From: Stramonita haemastoma
Taxonomy: Eukaryota; Mollusca; Gastropoda; Neogastropoda; Muricidae
DNA length: 10,000 bases
Direction of reading: 5' to 3'
Assembly (NCBI GenBank): GCA_030674155.1
Contig: JASPKP010007892.1
Coordinates: forward strand, 1 to 10,000
Under the pieces are notes generated by a model. The model did no database searches. It worked only from the letters and a program-made list of their open reading frames with translations, and was not told the origin of the DNA. Made by a program: the position numbers and the translations under genes. Below, one piece after another: positions 6,797 to 10,000 of this stretch; within the stretch, counting starts at the first letter, position 1; the number at the start of each line of letters is the position of its first letter.

Positions 6797-6914
6797 CTTT
6801 TCTGAAAATGCCAGGCTGGGCAGGGATCAGCGTCTGCCCCTCTCCACGCTCCTTGAACGTGACGTCACCAAGATGGAGGACAGCAGCCACCATCGTCAGC
6901 ATGTTGGTCACGTC
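6797..6914 (-). CDS. Myosin motor exon C
   Basis: Third exon, 39 codons plus one base. It encodes DVTNMLTMVAAVLHLGDVTF followed by KERGEGQTLIPAQPGIFRK. The AAVLHLGDV stretch is one of the best conserved helices of the motor upper 50-kDa region, and the acidic/Gly loop after it corresponds to the variable actin-facing loop 4. Acceptor is TTGACAG at 6921-6915 and donor GTCTGT at 6796-6791. The donor is weaker than the others (GTCTGT rather than GTRAGT) but is the only one that gives the right frame: its terminal G plus TG of exon D makes Val. A SINE lies a few bases upstream of the acceptor. Confidence 0.93.
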
Positions 6915-6916
6915 CT

Positions 6917-6925
6917 GTCAACAAT
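6917..6925 (+). repeat. Probable target-site duplication, left copy
   Basis: GTCAACAAT, repeated at 7313-7321 on the far side of the SINE. It lies two bases from exon C's coding end, directly behind the acceptor AG. Nine bases is short, and 25 bp of ATTC-rich DNA separate it from the tRNA head, so the call is probable rather than firm. Confidence 0.6.
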
Positions 6926-6950
6926 GATTCATTCATTCATTCAGTTTTGG

Positions 6951-7290
6951 GGGACGGGATAGCCTAGTGGTCAGAACATTGCGCTGGCAATTTGACGACC
7001 CGAGTTCGATTCCCGGTCGAGGGGGGTTTTCCTCTTGAGATAACAAATGTGCTGACTCCACTCTCTCCAAAAGTCCTTTGGATGAGACTGTAAACCGAGG
7101 CCCCGTGTGCGAACGCACGCAGAACATCTTGCGCGCATGTTAACTCCTGTTCCGCTTTTCGTACGAGTAGGCCATAGTGTGCCGGTGGGAACAGATGACA
7201 ATATTTATACAACTGCATACACACGGGGACTGGATGAAAAAAAGCACATGAGTGCTTATTCTATTATCCTCGACATAAAAGAATAAAATT
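6951..7290 (+). mobile_element. tRNA-derived SINE, family 4, near full length
   Basis: Clear pol III promoter: A box TAGCCTAGTGG (6960-6970) and B box GAGTTCGATTCC (7002-7013), with tRNA-like spacing and a near-complete T-arm. The body holds AAAGTCCTTTGGATGAGAC, the block CGAACGCACGCAGAACATC and CGAGTAGGCC. The tail reads ACACGGGGACTGGATG, AGTGCTTATTCTATTATCC and then AATAAA-rich DNA. The body is shared with families 1 and 2 but the tail is shared only with 8683-8889 and 4720-4762. It lies antisense to the myosin gene, immediately upstream of exon C. Confidence 0.9.
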
Positions 7291-7312
7291 AAGAAAATAA
7301 AGAAATAAATCG

Positions 7313-7321
7313 GTCAACAAT
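7313..7321 (+). repeat. Probable target-site duplication, right copy
   Basis: GTCAACAAT, matching 6917-6925. It follows the AT-rich tail of the SINE and precedes CTTCCACATAAAAAAGGAA, which in transcript sense is a T-rich tract that would fit an original polypyrimidine tract. Confidence 0.6.
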
Positions 7322-7510
7322 CTTCCACATAAAAAAGGAATTTAAAACAACAAAAAAACTTTTAAGAAGTGAGTCAGGCTAGATTTGTGTTTGATTATCA
7401 AAGCAGAGCGGAAAAAAGCAGCAGAAAGTATAATTATGTACACACACAAACAAAAATTTCCTTGTTCCCTTATCCTCCCCATCCCCCTCCCCCCTCCACC
7501 CCACCCCTCA

Positions 7511-7622
7511 ATATCTAAAAGCCTACTGTGTTGTTGAATTTCATTAAGATTTTCGGGAGAAAAAAAATCTTTTATTTATCTATAAAAACCTACTTTGTGG
7601 TTGAATTTTATCATAATTTTGA
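7511..7622. repeat. Imperfect tandem pair, about 65-bp spacing
   Basis: ATCTAAAAGCCTACTGTG then TTGTTGAATTTCATTAAGATTTT (7513-7554) is repeated with changes at 7578-7620 (ATCTATAAAAACCTACTTTG, then TGGTTGAATTTTATCATAATTTT). It is a small duplication in intron B-C. The rest of 7322-7654 is AT-rich intron with a C-rich patch at 7476-7508 and nothing else recognisable. Confidence 0.75.
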
Positions 7623-7654
7623 CAACAACAACCAAAAAAAGACATCCAGCTCAC

Positions 7655-7754
7655 ATCGTGTGAAAATCCGACAAACTTCATGCAGTCTTTGATTTCCAGA
7701 AGTTTCTGCTGGGCGTTGCTGCCTCCTGTCCCTGGTCCTCCTGTCTGCAGGTAC
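7655..7754 (-). CDS. Myosin motor exon B
   Basis: Second exon of the myosin. One base finishes the Arg codon from exon A, then 33 codons follow: YLQTGGPGTGGSNAQQK, then LLEIKDCMKFVGFSHD. Myosins normally have an xYxYL motif followed by a variable loop and a helix leading to a xxGF segment, and this matches in order and spacing. The Gly/Pro/Ser stretch (TGGPGTGG) is a variable surface loop. Acceptor AG is at 7756-7755 and donor GTGAGC at 7654-7649; the exon ends in phase 0. The acceptor has a poor pyrimidine tract because (GAT)n lies just upstream of it in the transcript (see findings). The match in phase with both neighbours makes the exon call strong. Confidence 0.9.
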
Positions 7755-7773
7755 CTTTACATACCAATCACCA

Positions 7774-8229
7774 TGATCATCATCATCATCATCATCATCA
7801 TCATCGTCATCATCGTCATCATCACCATCATCATCAACAACAACATCATCATCATCACCATCATCATCATCAACAACAACATCGTCGTCGTCATCATCAT
7901 CATTATGATCATAACGATGATGATAATGATGATAACAATGATAATGATAATAACGATGATAATGATAATAACGATGATGTGACTATAACGATGATGATCA
8001 GGCTGATAATGATCAGGATGATAATGATCATGATTATGACAATGATGATTATGATCATGATAACGATCATGATCGTGATGATAACTATAATGATCATGAT
8101 GATAATGATGAGCATGATGCTAATGACTATGATGATAATGATCATGATGATGATGATCACGATGATGATCATTATGATAATGAAAACGATGATGATCATA
8201 GCAATGATGACCATGAGCATAAGCATGAT
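7774..8229. repeat. ATC array switching to GAT/AAT array (inverted triplets)
   Basis: From 7774 to about 7905 the plus strand is mainly ATC/CATC with some AAC and GTC. From about 7906 to 8229 it is mainly GATGAT, AATGAT and CATGAT. The two halves are reverse-complement in base motif, so the array as a whole is an inverted repeat. Open frames across it (runs of Ile, Met, Asp) are by-products of the triplet period. Confidence 0.95.
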
Positions 8230-8330
8230 TTTTTTTTCCCCCGTTCCTCGGTTACAGCTCCAAGGTTCACCAATGGTGAAATCTATGCGTATACGACCGT
8301 CCACCCCCGCCCCTCCCACACACACTATTT

Positions 8331-8662
8331 AGGTAGCCACGTTCTGACTTCGGGTATGGTATCTAAACACGACACGTGTGTGCATAAGGGTTTTGGTTTG
8401 GTTTTGTTTGGGTTTTTTGTCATCCATTCCTACCAGCACACAATGGTCTACTCTTCCAAAAGGTGAAGCGGGTTTAACGTGTGTGCAAGATGTTCTGCGT
8501 GCGTTCACACACAAGGCCTCGGTTTACAGTCTCATCCGAAGGACTTTGACATTCCGTTTGACTTTTTCGACAAACTGGGAAGAAAGGGCGAGGCTGGGAA
8601 TCGAACCCATAACCTCATGGTTTACTTGTTGGCAGGCGTACGTCTTAAACATCCTGCCACCC
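8331..8662 (-). mobile_element. tRNA-derived SINE, family 1, near full length
   Basis: On the minus strand the head starts near 8662 (GGTGGCAGGATGTTTAAGACG, a weak A-box region), followed by a B-box-like GGGTTCGATTCCC (8608-8596). The body blocks TGTCAAAGTCCTTCGGATGA, GAACGCACGCAGAACATC and AGAGTAGACC follow. The tail (CACACGTGTCGTGTTTAGA, CCGAAGTCAGAACGTGGCT) ends at 8331. Same family as 72-361, in opposite orientation. 8230-8330 between it and the GAT array is unique, apart from a short hairpin-forming TTCACC-AAT-GGTGAA at 8265-8279. Confidence 0.87.
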
Positions 8663-8682
8663 TTCTTCTTATAAGCATTTTT

Positions 8683-8889
8683 TTATATCAAGGATAATAG
8701 AATAAGCACTAAAGTGCTTTTTTACATCCAGTCCCCGTGTGTATGCAGTTTTTGTAAATCGTGTCATTTGTTTCCACCGGCAAACGATGGCCTGCTCCTA
8801 CGAAAAGCGGAACAGGATTTAACGTGTGCGCAAGATGTTCTGCTTGCGTTCGCACACGGGGCCTCGGTTTATAGTCTCATCCGAATGAT
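8683..8889 (-). mobile_element. SINE fragment, family 4 tail and body, head missing
   Basis: Complement of 6951-7290 from its tail (AAGGATAATAGAATAAGCAC, CATCCAGTCCCCGTGTGTAT) through AAGATGTTCTGC and GCCTCGGTTTATAGTCTCAT. The tRNA head is absent: homology stops at 8889 where the TGTTG microsatellite begins. It is arranged in the same orientation as, and directly next to, the family 1 copy at 8331-8662. Confidence 0.87.
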
Positions 8890-9036
8890 ATGTGTTGTCT
8901 TGTGTTGTGTTGTGTTGTGTTGTGTTGTGTTGTGTTGTGGTGTGGTGTGGTGTTGTGTGGTGTAGTGTAATGTGGTGTGATGTGGTCTGGTGTGCTGTGG
9001 TGACGTGGTGCGGTGTGGTGTGCTGTGTATGGTAGT
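8890..9036. repeat. (TGTTG)n then TGTGG-type repeat
   Basis: About nine TGTTG pentamers (8895-8938), decaying into TGGTG/TGTGG repeats with scattered C and A up to about 9036. It begins exactly where the SINE fragment loses its head. Open on both strands by chance only. Confidence 0.94.
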
Positions 9037-9084
9037 GGGGGTGATAATGATGAAAGCGATGAATCAAATAACAGGTTTATGAAG

Positions 9085-9358
9085 AAGATTGGTCAGAGTG
9101 CTCGCTTTCCTCCAGCCAATGCGAAGCAGCGTCGAGCGTGGTTACCAAGTGGATGGGTGACCATTTGCGTGCCTTGGCTTCAGTACAGTCCCCCCTAGTT
9201 CACCCAGCTGTCTATGGGTACCTGCCCTCTTTAGGGTCAGGGAAGGTAAAACAGCGAGGGAGAGGAGATGGGCGCCGCCCTCAACATGCTGGCCCCTAGA
9301 GAAACTGATGTCTCGCTCCCCTACGACCACACCAGTTATGGGACACCTTCACCTTTAT
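9085..9358 (+). mobile_element. Composite tRNA/5S-like SINE, plus copy
   Basis: Second copy of the family at 859-1155, in opposite orientation. The A-box is partly lost (TTGGTCAGAGTGCTCGC at 9089-9105). The 5S-like part is better kept: GAAGCAGCGTCGAGCGTGGT (9123-9142) and AGTGGATGGGTGACC (9148-9162), close to the internal control region of 5S rRNA genes. Body and tail follow (CTTGGCTTCAGTACAGTCCC, GGTACCTGCCCTCTTTAGGG, GACACCTTCACCTTTATC). It lies about 85 bp from exon A's donor. Confidence 0.8.
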
Positions 9359-9443
9359 CTTCATTACGAAATAACCCCTGCATCTATTAATCAGATTCAG
9401 ACACAGACGGTACATGCATCACACTCTGCTCTCTCCAGATCAC

Positions 9444-9588
9444 CTGTACTGGTCTCGGTCCAGCATGCATTGCGCCTTCTCTTCAGGTGTGGAGCCGTGC
9501 AGGAGCCAGGTGAAGATGTGGAAGTTGCCCTCTCCCGGCCCCTGCTGCACCACCCGTGACTTCTCCAACAGGTACTGGTGCAGGTGAC
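9444..9588 (-). CDS. Myosin motor exon A (internal, partial gene)
   Basis: First exon in the window of a split unconventional myosin heavy chain, an actin-based ATPase motor. On the minus strand it encodes 47 complete codons with HLHQYLLEKSRVVQQ, then GPGEGNFHIF and a LDRDQY end. YLLEKSRVV and GNFHIF are hallmark motor motifs that lie shortly after switch I, so the P-loop and switch I must be in exons beyond 9588. The acceptor AG is at 9590-9589 (TTGTGGCAG) and the donor GTGATC at 9443-9438. The exon starts with two bases completing a codon (G+GT = Gly fits the usual Gly here) and ends with AG, which joins G of the next exon to make Arg. A second AG 18 bases inside the exon is a less likely start because it would remove the HLHQ residues. 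Strong family call; class unresolved. Confidence 0.93.
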
Positions 9589-9615
9589 CTGCCACAAGGT
9601 GAGGGTGGATTGATT

Positions 9616-9778
9616 TTTTTTTTAATGGGGTGGGGTTGTTGGGGGGGGGTATTGGGGGGGTGGTTGGGGGGGGGGTTGTTGTGGTGGTGGTGTTGGGGGG
9701 TTGATGGGTGGGGGGTGTTGGGGGGGGGTGTTTTTTGTTGTTGTTTTGTGTGTTGTTTTTTGGGGGGGTTGGTTGGTT
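9616..9778 (+). repeat. G-rich tract with G-quadruplex potential
   Basis: Over 160 bases consist almost entirely of G and T with many runs of 4-10 G (for example 9640-9649, 9653-9659, 9667-9676), separated by short T/TGTTG loops. It is in the intron upstream of exon A, beginning about 28 bp from its acceptor; the transcript strand is therefore C-rich and A/C only. Homopolymer lengths may be unreliable. Confidence 0.9.
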
Positions 9779-9782
9779 ACGA

Positions 9783-9899
<117 letters not shown>

Positions 9900-10000
9900 T
9901 AACTCGAAAGATTTATTCACAGAAAGGCCATTGGCCCATACATGAAGGGGGTTGCCGAACTGTTTAGTATTTGGTGATGGATAAAAAAAAACACACACAC

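Noticed and set aside
6711..6911. Intronless 66-residue minus-strand gene starting MTNMLTMVAAVLHLG
   Set aside because: This is exon C with read-through into the intron; the true exon ends at the donor at 6796, where the frame joins exon D.
6951..7020. A functional tRNA gene
   Set aside because: A and B boxes are present, but the anticodon and acceptor stems do not form a full cloverleaf and a SINE body follows directly.
7680..8332. Ile/Met-rich open frames of 100-138 residues that look like membrane proteins
   Set aside because: They are translations of ATC/GAT repeats; hydrophobicity comes from ATC and ATG codons.
9119..9166. A functional 5S rRNA gene
   Set aside because: Only the internal-promoter-like middle is similar; the 5' third and 3' end do not match 5S rRNA, and the same sequence recurs as part of a dispersed element.

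Overview
This is a non-coding-rich window from an animal nuclear genome, most probably a marine gastropod or another mollusc. There are no bacterial-type genes or operons. The evidence for an animal is a split gene with GT/AG introns, several tRNA-derived SINEs, one SINE carrying a 5S-rRNA-like segment, and very heavy simple-sequence DNA. The molluscan call rests partly on one repeat (about 472-848) that I recognise from mollusc genomes by memory; it has not been checked against a database.

The one real gene is an unconventional myosin heavy chain on the minus strand. Seven internal exons, in transcript order 9444-9588, 7655-7754, 6797-6914, 5768-5839, 4379-4514, 2891-2966 and 2115-2264, join with matching phases at all six junctions. 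They give 797 nt, or 265 complete codons. The fragment runs from just after switch I, through the YLLEKSRVV and GNFHIF motifs, the AAVLHLGDV helix, an acidic TEDS-site loop and the switch II loop (LDIFGFE), to the CIN-ANE-LQ-YF helix and the start of the following segment. The P-loop, switch I, loop 2, converter, IQ motifs and tail lie outside the window. The class is unresolved; class III/XVI-like is my best guess, class XV less likely.

The six complete introns (626-1689 bp) and the two partial ones hold almost all of the rest. Left flank: two SINE-type repeats, a minus-strand composite tRNA/5S SINE (859-1155), then a 21-bp minisatellite (1198-2107) that ends directly at a splice donor. 2265-2890: (CA)n and a T-free purine-rich tract. 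2967-4378: poly-C, AAC/AAG triplets, a SINE with a perfect 12-bp target-site duplication, ATCC tetranucleotides, and two duplicated copies of the exon-end/donor sequence. 4515-5767: CA-rich DNA and a 700-bp CAG/TAG/ATC/GTT triplet mosaic. 5840-6796: unique AT-rich DNA and a 54-bp minisatellite with a 180-bp higher-order period. 6915-7654: a tRNA-derived SINE that appears to have landed between a polypyrimidine tract and its AG. 7755-9443: an ATC-to-GAT inverted triplet array, two SINE copies, (TGTTG)n, and a second composite tRNA/5S SINE. Beyond 9588: a G-rich tract and (AG)54.

I see no novel multi-gene system. The interest lies in how repeats have reshaped splice-site surroundings in this myosin gene, and in the modular, chimeric SINE families. 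Nearly all apparent long ORFs in the window are artefacts of repeat periods divisible by three or of dinucleotide tracts.
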